This document shows, in pieces, positions 39,059 to 49,201 of a stretch of 64,000 nt of DNA. The notes under the pieces are model-generated. The model was not told where the DNA came from, ran no database searches, and worked only from the letters and a program-made list of their open reading frames with translations. The DNA lies in assembly GCA_025357755.1 (NCBI GenBank), contig JANXOP010000273.1, positions 79,612 through 143,611 on the forward strand, read 5' to 3'. The first letter of the stretch is position 1. The number at the start of each line of letters is the position of its first letter. This stretch comes from Kofleriaceae bacterium. Its GTDB lineage: Bacteria; Myxococcota_A; Polyangia; Haliangiales; Haliangiaceae. A program made the position numbers and the translations under genes.

Positions 39059-40924
39059 ATGTACTCGGACTCCCCGAGAACGCTGGGGAAATACCGCTTG
39101 ATCGCGGAGATTGCTCGCGGCGGTATGGGCATCGTCTACCTGGCGATGTTGCAGGGCCCTTCGGGCTTCTCGAAGTTGCTCGTCGTCAAGGAGCTCCAAC
39201 CCGAGCTCGTCGAGGAACCCGCCTTCCTCGAGATGTTTCTCGAGGAAGCGCGGCTCGCTGCGCGCTTGAATCACTCGAACGTCGTGCAGACGAACGAGGT
39301 CGGCAACGACGGCAATCGTTACTACATGGCGATGGACTATCTCGACGGCCGCGGCCTCGAGCGAGTTCGTCGACGAGCGCGTCACGTCGGCAAGCCGCTC
39401 TCGCTCGCACTGCAAGTGCGGGTGTTGTGCGACGTGCTCGCGGGGCTCGAGTACGCCCACAACTTCGCGGATTTCGATGGCACCGCCCTCGGCATCGTCC
39501 ACCGCGACGTGAGCCCGCAGAACATCTTCATCACGTTCGAAGGCCAGGTGAAGATCCTCGACTTCGGCATCGCGAAGACGATCGACTCGACGAACGAGAC
39601 CCGTGCTGGCGTGCTCAAGGGCAAGCTCAGCTACATGGCGCCGGAGCAGGCGCGCGGCGAACGTGTCGATGCGCGCGCCGACGTGTTCGCGATTGGCGTC
39701 GTGTTGTGGGAAGCGCTGACCGGCAAGCAACTGCGGGCGGGTCAGACCGAACACCAGATCCTCGGCGATCTGATCGCGAAGATCACACCGCCCAAAGCCT
39801 CGACGATCAAGGCCGACGTGCCTGTCGAGCTCGACGAGATCTGTGCACGAGCGCTGTCGCCGGACCGCGCCGATCGCTATCACTCGGCCGCGGCGCTGCA
39901 AGCCGATCTCGAAGCGTATCTCGCGACCACCAAACCAGTGACCTCGCGCGAGCTCGGCACCACGATGCGCGAGCTGTTCCACGACGATCGTGCACGCACG
40001 TCTGCGATGATCGAGCAGTACGTCGCGAAGGCGCGATCGGGTGCTACCGTCGAGGAAGATGATGATCTGCCGATCATCGATGTCTCGTACTCGCCGAACG
40101 ATACGCGCACGCCCGTTACGACCGGCGAGCACCCGATCCAGGGTTCGTCACCTGGCTTCTCGGAGCCCGGGCATCAATCGGCCTCCGGCATCTCGGCGAA
40201 TCGCCAGGTCGGCACTCTCGATCACGCGATCGCACCGCAAGCGGTCGTCACCGCGCCGAGCCAACAATATCCGGCGATGACACCAGGCACGAAGAGCCGG
40301 CTCCGGTTCGCGCTGTATCCCGCCGTGATGATCGCCAGCGTGCTCGCTGGTGGATTGATCTACACGCTGACTCGCGCGAAGCCGCCGACGCCGGTCGTGG
40401 TCGCCTCGCCCGATCCGGCGCCTCAACAGATGACCGCGACGCCGCCCGCGCCCCTCGCGAAGGCTCCAACTCCGGCGGCCGCGATGCCGATCGCGAGCAA
40501 CCTCATCGAAGTCCAGGTCAAGGCCATGCCCTCGAGCGCGACGATCGAGATCGACGGCGCGCAGGTGATGGGCAATCCCTTCAAGGGTCGCTACCTCGGT
40601 GACGGCGCGATGCATCAGGTCCGGATCACCGCGCCTGGACACGTGCAGAAGATCACCGCGGTCTCGTTCGATGCGCCCGTCGCCCTGACGATCCAACTCG
40701 ATCGCGTGCAGGTCGTTCGACCGCAGCCGGTCGTGCGCGGGCCCGTGCGACCGGGGCCACGCGTCGTCGCGCAGCCCGAGCCGCAACCCGAGGTCAAAGC
40801 GCCGGTCGTCGTGGCGCCGCCGCCCGAGCCCAAACCTGTCGTCAAGCAGCCGACCGAAGTCGATCCGAACGGCGGCGCGAAACCGCACCACCAGATCGAC
40901 CCCAATAACCCCTACGCGAAGTGA
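39059..40924 (+). CDS. Ser/Thr protein kinase - TM - PEGA-like domain
   Basis: GGMGIVYLA, HRDVSPQNIFI, ILDFGIAK; TM LYPAVMIASVLAGGLIYTL; IEVQVKAMPSSATIEIDGAQVMGNPF PEGA-like. Confidence 0.9.
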   Translation: MYSDSPRTLGKYRLIAEIARGGMGIVYLAMLQGPSGFSKLLVVKELQPELVEEPAFLEMFLEEARLAARLNHSNVVQTNEVGNDGNRYYMAMDYLDGRGLERVRRRARHVGKPLSLALQVRVLCDVLAGLEYAHNFADFDGTALGIVHRDVSPQNIFITFEGQVKILDFGIAKTIDSTNETRAGVLKGKLSYMAPEQARGERVDARADVFAIGVVLWEALTGKQLRAGQTEHQILGDLIAKITPPKASTIKADVPVELDEICARALSPDRADRYHSAAALQADLEAYLATTKPVTSRELGTTMRELFHDDRARTSAMIEQYVAKARSGATVEEDDDLPIIDVSYSPNDTRTPVTTGEHPIQGSSPGFSEPGHQSASGISANRQVGTLDHAIAPQAVVTAPSQQYPAMTPGTKSRLRFALYPAVMIASVLAGGLIYTLTRAKPPTPVVVASPDPAPQQMTATPPAPLAKAPTPAAAMPIASNLIEVQVKAMPSSATIEIDGAQVMGNPFKGRYLGDGAMHQVRITAPGHVQKITAVSFDAPVALTIQLDRVQVVRPQPVVRGPVRPGPRVVAQPEPQPEVKAPVVVAPPPEPKPVVKQPTEVDPNGGAKPHHQIDPNNPYAK

Positions 40925-41829
40925 ACATGCAACGAATCTTATGGGTGCTCACGTTCGTCGTGATCGCGATGTCGTCCGTCGCGCATGCGGATGATTCGCC
41001 AACCAAGCAAGCCGGCGAGCACTTCGATCGTGGCGTCGGGCTCTACGGCGAGGCGGACTATCGCGCGGCGCTCGTCGAGTTCAAGCGCGCGTACGAGATC
41101 GCCCCGAATGCCGCCGTGCTCTACAACCTCGGCCAGACCTACTTCCAGCTCCAGAACTACGCGTCCGCGCTCGAGGCCTTCCAGCGCTACCTCGCCGAGT
41201 CCGGCGACAGCCCTTCGCACAAGGTCGAAGTCGAAGCCTCGATCAAGACGCTCAAGACGCGCGTCGGCACGCTGCAGATCACGGTCAGCCTGCCTGGCAG
41301 CGAGGTCACCGTCGACGACGAAGTGGTCGGGTCGACGCCGATCACCACGGCCGTCGCGGTCAGTGTTGGTCGCCGAAAGATCACCGCGCTCCACGCCGGG
41401 CACTCGCCGGAGATTCGCTATGTCGATGTCGCCGCAGGCGAGGCCGGCAAGCTCTCGATCGAGTTCCCCGCGCTCGGTGGTGGGCGCCCGAATGATCAGC
41501 CCGCACAACCGACGAACCACGCCGATCTCGCGAGGCCACTCTGGATCGGGACGGCGGTGCTCGGCGCCGGCGCGATCACGATGGGCGTGCTCGCGTATCT
41601 CGAATCGCGCAGCCTCTCCGATGCGCGCAACTCGTTCCCCGCATCGCAGTCAGAGCTCGATTCGAAGGCGTCGCGCGTGACGCTGTTCTCCGCGATCGGC
41701 GACATCGCGGGCGCAGCCGCGCTCCTCACGGGTGGCGTCGCGCTGTACTTCACGGTCTCGAAATCGAAGACGCACGAAGTCCAGGCGCGGTTGCTACCGA
41801 CCGGCCTCCAGCTCGCAGGGACCTTCTGA
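40921..41829 (+). CDS. TPR + PEGA exported/membrane protein
   Basis: Signal peptide, TPR motifs AALVEFKRAYEIAPNAAVLYNLGQTYFQLQNYASALEAFQRYL, PEGA GSEVTVDDEVVGSTPI; overlaps the upstream stop. Confidence 0.8.
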   Translation: MNMQRILWVLTFVVIAMSSVAHADDSPTKQAGEHFDRGVGLYGEADYRAALVEFKRAYEIAPNAAVLYNLGQTYFQLQNYASALEAFQRYLAESGDSPSHKVEVEASIKTLKTRVGTLQITVSLPGSEVTVDDEVVGSTPITTAVAVSVGRRKITALHAGHSPEIRYVDVAAGEAGKLSIEFPALGGGRPNDQPAQPTNHADLARPLWIGTAVLGAGAITMGVLAYLESRSLSDARNSFPASQSELDSKASRVTLFSAIGDIAGAAALLTGGVALYFTVSKSKTHEVQARLLPTGLQLAGTF

Positions 41830-43337
41830 TGAAAACGCTCCGCTACTTGTTCCCCTCGCTGGTGCTCCTCGGCTTGACCGTGGTGGCGTGCAGCGCGCTG
41901 TTCGATACGAGCAAGGTGCAATGCTCGTCGGATTCGGACTGCGATCATTTCGGCGGTCATCCGTACTGCGTCAACGCCCTGTGCGTGGCCTCGAACCTCG
42001 GACCCGATGGCTGCTTCTTCGGCTCCGCGACGACGCCCGATCAGTTCGCGAATCAGTGCAGCACGGCGACGTGCAGCGCGTTCGATAACTGCGCGCGCTT
42101 GAGCCTGTGCGGCTCGAACGCGACGGCGCCGGCCTCGGTCGATCCGCCCACGCCCGATGCCTCGACCGCCGTGCCAGCGGATGCGCCGCCCCCCGCGGCC
42201 ACGCAGTGTGTCGAACCAGGGGTTCGCAACACGATCGTGGTGAGCGGATCGACCGCCGTGCAGCCGTTCTTCGCGACCCTCGCGCCGTTGCTCGCGGCCA
42301 GTTCGCCCGCATATCAGATCGCATACCAGCCCGCGGGCTCGTGTTCGGGCGTGGACCTCTTGTTCAACCCCGATCCGGCCAAGCGGATCGTCAAGGACAT
42401 CGTCGGCAAGCAGGCGGTCTTGTTCCACACCGATGGCACCTCCGAGCCATGTTCGTTCGGGAGCGGCACCTCGCTCGACGTCGCGGTCTCCGACGTGTTC
42501 TCGACGAGCTGCAACGCCGCGTACACGGTGCCAGCGACGATCGGTGCGTACCTCGGCCCGATCCAGCCAATGACGTTCGTGGTTCCTTCGACCTCGACGG
42601 AGAGCTCGATCAGCGCCGAGATGGCGCACGTCGTGTTCGGGCGCGGCACGACCGACGCCGATGTCATCCCGTGGAATGACTTTCGGCTCTACTTCATCCG
42701 CAACTCCGGCTCCGGGACGCAGCAGATGATCTCGCGCGCGATCAACGTCGATCCCAAGAAGTGGTGGGGGCTCGATCGCGGCAGCTCCGGTGCGGTGCGC
42801 GACAAGATGGAAGCGGTCACACCCGACAAGGCGAGCCAGGCGATCGGCATCATCTCGACCGACTTCGCCGACGCCGAGCGTTCGCGGCTTCGCATCCTCT
42901 CGTTCAAGGGTGCCGACCAGACCTGCGCGTACTACCCCGATTCGACGCAGTTCACGCAGGACAAGGCGAACGTACGCGATGGCCACTACGCGATCTGGGG
43001 ACCGATTCACTTCTACGCGAACGTCTCGAATGGCCTGCCGAGCGCGGCGGCCGGCGCACTCGTCACGCGCTTCACGCTGCCGCGCCTCGATCAGCCGCTG
43101 CTCGATGCCGTGATCAAGATCGGCTTCGTGCCGAATTGCGCGATGGACGTGAGCCGCACCGAGGAGATGGGCGCTCTCTCGGCGTACTCGCCGGAGTTTC
43201 ACTGTGGTTGCTACTTCCAGGCGACGGTGCCTGGCGGTGCCGTGCCCGCGAGTTGTCACACGTGTACGGGCGCCGCGGACTGCACCGGCGTCGCCGGCAG
43301 GCCCGCCTGCAATAACGGCTTCTGCGAAGTGCGGTGA
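41829..43337 (+). CDS. PstS-like substrate-binding lipoprotein with Cys-rich N- and C-terminal modules
   Basis: Lipobox LLGLTVVACSA; VVSGSTAVQPFFATLAPLLA; CSSDSDCDHFGGHPYCVNALC and CTGAADCTGVAGRPACNNGFC. Confidence 0.75.
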   Translation: MKTLRYLFPSLVLLGLTVVACSALFDTSKVQCSSDSDCDHFGGHPYCVNALCVASNLGPDGCFFGSATTPDQFANQCSTATCSAFDNCARLSLCGSNATAPASVDPPTPDASTAVPADAPPPAATQCVEPGVRNTIVVSGSTAVQPFFATLAPLLAASSPAYQIAYQPAGSCSGVDLLFNPDPAKRIVKDIVGKQAVLFHTDGTSEPCSFGSGTSLDVAVSDVFSTSCNAAYTVPATIGAYLGPIQPMTFVVPSTSTESSISAEMAHVVFGRGTTDADVIPWNDFRLYFIRNSGSGTQQMISRAINVDPKKWWGLDRGSSGAVRDKMEAVTPDKASQAIGIISTDFADAERSRLRILSFKGADQTCAYYPDSTQFTQDKANVRDGHYAIWGPIHFYANVSNGLPSAAAGALVTRFTLPRLDQPLLDAVIKIGFVPNCAMDVSRTEEMGALSAYSPEFHCGCYFQATVPGGAVPASCHTCTGAADCTGVAGRPACNNGFCEVR

Positions 43338-43669
43338 AGCTCTGGAAGGAGCCGCTCGATCCCGACCGTCACGTCGATCACTTCGGGGTCGGTAGCGCGA
43401 CCCCCAGAAAGCGCGTGCACGGTCGCGAGCAAGCGTACTTCGTCCAGGTCGCCGGGTTCACGTTCGAGCTCGCCTCGATCGATCAGCTCGGCGTCGCGCT
43501 CGAGTGGTTCGCGACGCCGATCCATCCGTCGTCGCGCGAGCCCGTGTTCGAGCACGAAAAGGGCGAGTGGCAGCCGTGGCACTCGCGGCTGCCAGCCTTC
43601 ATCAAGAAGAGCTCGAAGCGCGAGCGCGTGATCGAAGCGTTGCGCCGCGCGCTCGAAGCATTCAGGTAG
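43334..43669 (+). CDS. Hypothetical protein, coupled to upstream gene
   Basis: GTGA overlap with the preceding stop; 111 aa. Confidence 0.6.
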   Translation: MKLWKEPLDPDRHVDHFGVGSATPRKRVHGREQAYFVQVAGFTFELASIDQLGVALEWFATPIHPSSREPVFEHEKGEWQPWHSRLPAFIKKSSKRERVIEALRRALEAFR

Positions 43670-44954
43670 CGGGGAACAAGAACTCGACGAACCGCCACGC
43701 GCGGGCCTTCCACGCGAGCTCGTCGTGGGTCGCGCCCGGGGCGATGCTGTAGCAGAGCGCGTTGGGGCCCGAGCCGCAGCTCGGCGAGGTCGCGAGCTGC
43801 CATCCGAGCGTGACGAGCTCGCCACGAACTTCGAGCGTGTCGGCGGCGCCGTCGCTGTTCGCGCTCGGATCACCACCGCTATCGAGATAGACCGAGAGCG
43901 CCTGCTTGCCGAGGCCCGGCACTTCATCACGCAGCGCCGTGTGCGTATCCATGCGCGGCCAGAACGCGCCCGAGATCGAGGCGACCTTGTTGTAGACCTC
44001 CGGGTGGCGCAGCGCGATGTCCATCGAGACCAACCCACCGAAGGAGCTGCCCGCGAGCGCGAGCTTCTGATCGTCGTGACGCACGTGCGCGAGCGCGGCG
44101 GGCTGGAGCTCGTTGACCTGAAAATCGCTGAACTTCATCACCGTCGGTAGATCGAGCGCGTACTCGTTGTTGCGCGCGGTGGTGCTGGCCGCGCCGATCA
44201 CGATGATCGGTGCGACCTTGCCCGCGGCGATCTCGCCGTCGAGGAGCACGTTCATCTCCCAGCCGGTGTGGCCGAAGCAGCAATGGTGATCGTCCCAGAT
44301 GTTCTGGCCATCGTGCATGAACATGACCGGGTACGTGCGCTCCGCATTCTCCGGCAGATCGTAGCCGGCCGGCAGATACGCCGTGACGTCGCGGCAGTTG
44401 CCGAGCACGGTCGAGCACGCCTGTGGCAGCTGGATGATGTGGCCGAGCCCGCTATCGGGCGTATCGATCACGCTGTTGCGACCGTCGGCATTGCCGGCGA
44501 AGTCGTCGTACGCGTACGCGGGGTTCGTCGGATCGAGCGACCACGTCGTGCCGTCGAACAACTTGTATGCGTGGCGACCGGTCGCCACCGGGCCGACCGC
44601 GACGAACAGGTCGCTGTTGCAGACCGCGCTGCTCGCCATCGCGGTGGTCGACCAGGTGTTCCAATCACCGGCGATCGCCGTGGCTTTCGCCGTGTGAAAC
44701 AGCGCCCGACCATTCGCCCAGAGTGGGCCGAGGCCGGCGCGTGCATCGAGCTCGGTGCGCAGCTTCGGGAGCGCATCGCAGCCCTGATCGTAGAGCGCGA
44801 TCACGCAGGCCGCACCCGCGAGACCGGGAGTGCAGCCCGGGTCGCCGCTGCCATCGGCCGTGGTACCGACAACTGCATCGGGCTCAGGGTTGGAGGTGGA
44901 GGCAGCCCCGCTGTGGCAACCAGAAACGAAAGCGATGACAAGGAGGTAACGCAT
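43662..44954 (-). CDS. Esterase D-like alpha/beta hydrolase lipoprotein
   Basis: Lipobox LLVIAFVSGCHS; YPVMFMHDGQNIWDDHH; LAGSSFGGLVSM. Confidence 0.85.
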   Translation of the reverse strand: MRYLLVIAFVSGCHSGAASTSNPEPDAVVGTTADGSGDPGCTPGLAGAACVIALYDQGCDALPKLRTELDARAGLGPLWANGRALFHTAKATAIAGDWNTWSTTAMASSAVCNSDLFVAVGPVATGRHAYKLFDGTTWSLDPTNPAYAYDDFAGNADGRNSVIDTPDSGLGHIIQLPQACSTVLGNCRDVTAYLPAGYDLPENAERTYPVMFMHDGQNIWDDHHCCFGHTGWEMNVLLDGEIAAGKVAPIIVIGAASTTARNNEYALDLPTVMKFSDFQVNELQPAALAHVRHDDQKLALAGSSFGGLVSMDIALRHPEVYNKVASISGAFWPRMDTHTALRDEVPGLGKQALSVYLDSGGDPSANSDGAADTLEVRGELVTLGWQLATSPSCGSGPNALCYSIAPGATHDELAWKARAWRFVEFLFPAT

Positions 44955-45123
44955 GTTGCGATCCGCAACGTCGAGTGGTGCAACCACCCGAATCGTCGTC
45001 GGTACGACGCTGCCTCAGCAAGCTTAGTGCCGGGCCGTGAGCTTGACGAAGATGTCGATCGCGCGTGTCGCATGCGCCGAAGTCCGTCGTCCCAGGGCGA
45101 GCGCGTTGTTCTGCACGCATACG

Positions 45124-45957
45124 TCAGCGAAAGCTCGCGGGCAGCGACTCGAGCGAGCGGCGCAGCTCGGTCGCCATCTTTTTCCGCGCACCGAGACAGC
45201 TCTCGAACCCGTAGATCACGTAGCTGCTGTTGTAGACGTAGGTCCCGTGACCAGAACAACCGGGCGACTCGACCTCGAAGTCGAGCGTCGTGTGGACGGT
45301 GACGGGCTTGACCAGCGGGAGCATGCAGGTCAACCAGTGGATGTCTGCCGCGCCACGAACGGTCATCCGCGTGTCACCGCGCTCGTCACTCGCGATCAAC
45401 TCGCCGACATTGCCGGTGAGCTTCGCATCGATCGCGAGGTGGTCGGGGAGCGACGCTTCGGTACACGAGTGCGAGAAGTCTCGGTTCGTGTTCGTCGACG
45501 TGGTGCTCTGCGTGACCTCGTAGCCCAGCCAGCCGAGCTCGCGAGGCACCTCGACCAGCACGATGCACGCGACTAGCACGCCCACCACGCGACCGGTGCT
45601 CGGCGGCAGCTTCCAGCCGACGACCGCCAACGCGACTCCGAACGCACCGAGCACGACCAGCTCGGGCACCCAGCCGATCGCGGTGATCACGAGAGCGATC
45701 GCGGTCAAGGAAGCGCCGGTCAGGATCGCGGGCAGGCGGTGGCTCGAGCTCGCGAAGGGCCGGTTGCGAAGCCGTTGGATCCAGAGGCCGACGAGGATCG
45801 TGGCCGCAGCGCTCGAGCCCGCGACGGCCTGCCCTGCCGTCAGCGCGAGCAGGAAGAGTCGCACCCCGCTCCCCGAAACGCCGTGCACGATCCACAGCGT
45901 GGAGAGCACGCCGATCGCGGCCCACACTCCTACGACGATTCTGGGCCATCGGGGCAT
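45124..45957 (-). CDS. Multi-TM membrane protein with C-terminal soluble domain
   Basis: Multiple N-terminal hydrophobic helices; C-terminal Cys-containing domain. Confidence 0.6.
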   Translation of the reverse strand: MPRWPRIVVGVWAAIGVLSTLWIVHGVSGSGVRLFLLALTAGQAVAGSSAAATILVGLWIQRLRNRPFASSSHRLPAILTGASLTAIALVITAIGWVPELVVLGAFGVALAVVGWKLPPSTGRVVGVLVACIVLVEVPRELGWLGYEVTQSTTSTNTNRDFSHSCTEASLPDHLAIDAKLTGNVGELIASDERGDTRMTVRGAADIHWLTCMLPLVKPVTVHTTLDFEVESPGCSGHGTYVYNSSYVIYGFESCLGARKKMATELRRSLESLPASFR

Positions 45958-46180
45958 TCAGTGACGGTAGACGATCGCTAGCCTCGGGCCGGCACAAATT
46001 TTCACGCGGCAGTGGTTCCGACGCTACGCATCGATGAGGTGGATGCACAAACGCGAGGGCACACTGCTGCCGTTCGCGCTCGAACAAGTCGAGCTCCTGC
46101 GCGCGCAGATGACACGGGCCTGAGCACGAACGGACGTACAGACCCGATCGCCACACGCCGCGTTTCGCACGTAGTATGCG

Positions 46181-46843
46181 ATGACGATGTGGGTCGCTGG
46201 CGTCGACGGCTGCCGCAACGGGTGGTGCGTCGTACTCGCTGGTGACGAGCTACGATCGCGCGTCGTCGCGACGTTCGCGGAGGTGCTCGAACTCCCCGAG
46301 CGGCCACGCGTGATCGCGATCGACATGCCGATCGGCTTACCGCGCGTACCGGGCCGCGCCGCGGATGCACTCGCGCGAACGCTCCTGCCGGGGCGGGCCT
46401 CCACGATCTTCTCGCCGCCGGCGCGCGCCGCGCTCGATGCGGGGGACTACGCCGCGACGTGCGCCGCGAATCGCGCGACCGCGCCAGGTGCGCCCGCGAT
46501 CTCGATCCAGGCATTCAACTTGCTGCCGAAGTTGCGCGAGCTCGATGCGGCGATGACGCCGAGGCTGCAGCGGCGCGTGCGCGAGGCACATCCCGAGCTC
46601 GCCTTCGCGGAGGTCGCCGGGCGCATGCTGGTCAACAAGAAGACGCCACCCGGGCAGCGCGCGCGCGCGCGGCTGCTGAAGAGCCTGGGCCTCTTGCCAC
46701 CACCGGTCCGCGGCGCTGCGCTGGATGACCTCTTCGATGCGGCGATCTTGTGCTGGACCGCGCGCCGGATCGTCGAGGGAACGGCGCGCGTCTTGGGCGG
46801 GGATCGCGACGAGCGAGGCCTCAGGATGGAAGTCCTCACCTGA
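46181..46843 (+). CDS. DUF429 family protein (RNase H-like fold)
   Basis: MWVAGVDGCRNGWCVV; VIAIDMPIGLP; REAHPELAFAEV. Confidence 0.88.
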   Translation: MTMWVAGVDGCRNGWCVVLAGDELRSRVVATFAEVLELPERPRVIAIDMPIGLPRVPGRAADALARTLLPGRASTIFSPPARAALDAGDYAATCAANRATAPGAPAISIQAFNLLPKLRELDAAMTPRLQRRVREAHPELAFAEVAGRMLVNKKTPPGQRARARLLKSLGLLPPPVRGAALDDLFDAAILCWTARRIVEGTARVLGGDRDERGLRMEVLT

Positions 46844-46922
46844 TCGTTGCGTTTCCGCCAACAGTCAGTTGCCGCGGGGCTCGTTGTGCTGAATCAACTA
46901 CGCCTGTAGTAACCCTAGGGTC

Positions 46923-47870
46923 GTGTTCAAACGCTTTTTGCCCGTGGTGCTCGTCGTAGCTGCGCTCCTCGCGTCGCTCGCGCGCTGGGCGCTGCAGGGC
47001 TCGCACAACATCTACACGGCGCTCGTGAAGCGGTTCTACGTCCCAGATCCGGATCTCGGGTGGCGGATCAGTAACCAGCATCCGATCTGGCTCGGGCTCG
47101 AGATCTGCGCCGTGCTCCTGGTGACCGCGATCGGCCTCGCGCTGGTCTTGGTGTTCGTGCGTCGCAAGATCGTCGCGATCGGCGCGCACGTCGTCGGCGT
47201 CCTGACGCTCGCGGTTCCGATCCTCGCGTTCGCGAGCGGTGCAGGACCGATCGGCGGTAAGGACACGTTGCCACCGAGTGCGGCGGTCAAGCTCGAAGGC
47301 GGGATCGAAGGCGCACTCGGCGCGCCGGCTGGCGACTACGCGGTGGTCACGCACGCGGGCACCGCGGTCACCGCGCACCTCTCGGCAGGTGGCGAAGCCT
47401 TCGATGCGAGGTTCGGCGATGTCACCGGCACGTGGCATGGCGACCCGCGCGATCTCGCGAAGCCCGTGCATGCCGAGATCAGTGTGGCGACGGCCTCGGT
47501 CGATACCGGGGTCGGAGAGCGCAGCAAGCATGCGCGAGAGAAGTATCTGATCGCGGATCAGTTCCCGCGGATCACCGTCGAGATCTCGAAGGTGCTCGCC
47601 GTGCGCCAGACCAGCGCGACCGAGGTCGCATTTCGTGCATCCGGCACCGCGCACTTGATGAACAAGGCGCACGCGATCGAGATCACCGGTGCGATGCAGC
47701 AGCCCGATGCGGCCGCGCTCCAACGCCTCGGGCTCGCGGGCGACGTGCTGGTCGTGCAAGCCGATTTTTCGCTCGTGATCGCCGAGACCGCGCTCGCCGC
47801 GGATGCGCACGACTTCGACGGCGATCGTCTTCCTATTCACGTGTCACTCGTACTCCGGAGAAACCAATGA
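46923..47870 (+). CDS. Membrane-anchored YceI-like protein
   Basis: N-terminal TM helices; EISVATASVDTGVGERSKHAREKYLIADQFPRITVEI. Confidence 0.7.
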   Translation: MFKRFLPVVLVVAALLASLARWALQGSHNIYTALVKRFYVPDPDLGWRISNQHPIWLGLEICAVLLVTAIGLALVLVFVRRKIVAIGAHVVGVLTLAVPILAFASGAGPIGGKDTLPPSAAVKLEGGIEGALGAPAGDYAVVTHAGTAVTAHLSAGGEAFDARFGDVTGTWHGDPRDLAKPVHAEISVATASVDTGVGERSKHAREKYLIADQFPRITVEISKVLAVRQTSATEVAFRASGTAHLMNKAHAIEITGAMQQPDAAALQRLGLAGDVLVVQADFSLVIAETALAADAHDFDGDRLPIHVSLVLRRNQ

Positions 47871-48541
47871 AGAAGCTATCGATCTGTATCGCCCTCGCGT
47901 TCGCCATCACCGGTTGCAAGAAGCCGGAAGACAAGACCGTCGCTGCGACGGGCTCGGGCTCGGGCTCGGGCACGGCCGTTGTTGCGGCCGGCTCGGCCGG
48001 TTCGGCTGGCTCGGCAGCACCGGCACCGGCGCCCACGCCGGATCCGAACCTCGATCACATCACCGTGCTCGCGAAGCACAAGGTCGCCAAGCCGATCGAT
48101 CCGGTGCACCTCAACTTCGATACGTTCAAGGTCGTGAAGGCTGACTTCGACCCGAAAAAGGTCGAGGGCGGCAAGGCGACGATCGAGATCGATCTGTCGA
48201 GCTTCCACACCGATTCGGACAAGCGCGATGGCCACGTGAAATCGCCCGCCTACCTCGATATCGGCAAGTTCGCGACCGCGACGATCGACATCGACAACGT
48301 GAAGCTCAAGTCGGGCGCCACGTACACCGCCGATGCCAAGGTCAGCGCGCATGGCATGTCGAAGACCTACCCGGTCACGTTCGACGTGCTCGAGACCAAG
48401 GATAACTCGATCAAGATCAAGTCGTCGCAGGACTTCACGCGCCTCGATTTCGGTGTCGGCACCGATCCGACGAAGGACGCCGAGCAGCAGGTCGCTTCCG
48501 AGCTGACGATCGAGATGGTCCTGACGCTCGCGAAGACCTGA
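47867..48541 (+). CDS. YceI-like lipoprotein
   Basis: Lipobox IALAFAITGCKK; Gly/Ser/Ala linker; IDLSSFHTDSDKRDGHVKSPAYLDIGKFATATI; ATGA overlap with upstream gene. Confidence 0.8.
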   Translation: MKKLSICIALAFAITGCKKPEDKTVAATGSGSGSGTAVVAAGSAGSAGSAAPAPAPTPDPNLDHITVLAKHKVAKPIDPVHLNFDTFKVVKADFDPKKVEGGKATIEIDLSSFHTDSDKRDGHVKSPAYLDIGKFATATIDIDNVKLKSGATYTADAKVSAHGMSKTYPVTFDVLETKDNSIKIKSSQDFTRLDFGVGTDPTKDAEQQVASELTIEMVLTLAKT

Positions 48542-48568
48542 GAGAGTCGCATCGCATCACCGGCGAGC

Positions 48569-49201
48569 TCAGAGCTCGTCGAAGCTGCGCACCACCTGGA
48601 ACCCGTGCGCGGCGACTGGTGCATTGCCCGGCCGGAGCGCGAGCACGCACGCGAACCCCGCGTCGCGCGCGGCGGTGAGCTCCTCGACGATATCCGAGAT
48701 GAACGTGCCGCTGCCGATCGCGCGATAGCTCGCCGGTTCGCGCTTCGGACCGGTCGTGGTGTCGAAGTAGTGCGAGAGGTAGGGCGTCAAGTCGCCGTGA
48801 TTCGAGTACCGAAATAGCAACTGCTGTGCCTCGATCGAGCCCGAAGAGTAGATCGCGATCGGCGTGCCGGCCGCCTGCCAGCGAGCGAGCGCACGCGGCA
48901 CATCGTCGTAGACGATCGAGCGGAGCTCGCCGCGCTCGTAGCCACGGCGCCAGAGCTTGCCCTGCAGGGCCTTGAGCGCGGTCGATTTGCGATCTCGATC
49001 CATCAGCCAGTGTACGTAGGCCTCGGGCTCGAACGTCGCGGGGCGATCGCACTCGCGTTCGTACTCGGCGTGCAGCGCCGTCCGATCCGCGTCATCGATC
49101 GCGAGGTGCGTGCGCGCGTACGGAAACAGGACGTCGTGCACGAACGCGATCGGGGTGGTCGTGCCTTCGATATCGAGGACGATCACGCGGGACCGAGGCA
49201 C
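48569..49201 (-). CDS. mtnC: Acireductone synthase (enolase-phosphatase E1)
   Basis: VIVLDIEGTTTPIAFVHDVLFPYAR; IYSSGSIEAQQLLF. Confidence 0.95.
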   Translation of the reverse strand: MPRSRVIVLDIEGTTTPIAFVHDVLFPYARTHLAIDDADRTALHAEYERECDRPATFEPEAYVHWLMDRDRKSTALKALQGKLWRRGYERGELRSIVYDDVPRALARWQAAGTPIAIYSSGSIEAQQLLFRYSNHGDLTPYLSHYFDTTTGPKREPASYRAIGSGTFISDIVEELTAARDAGFACVLALRPGNAPVAAHGFQVVRSFDEL

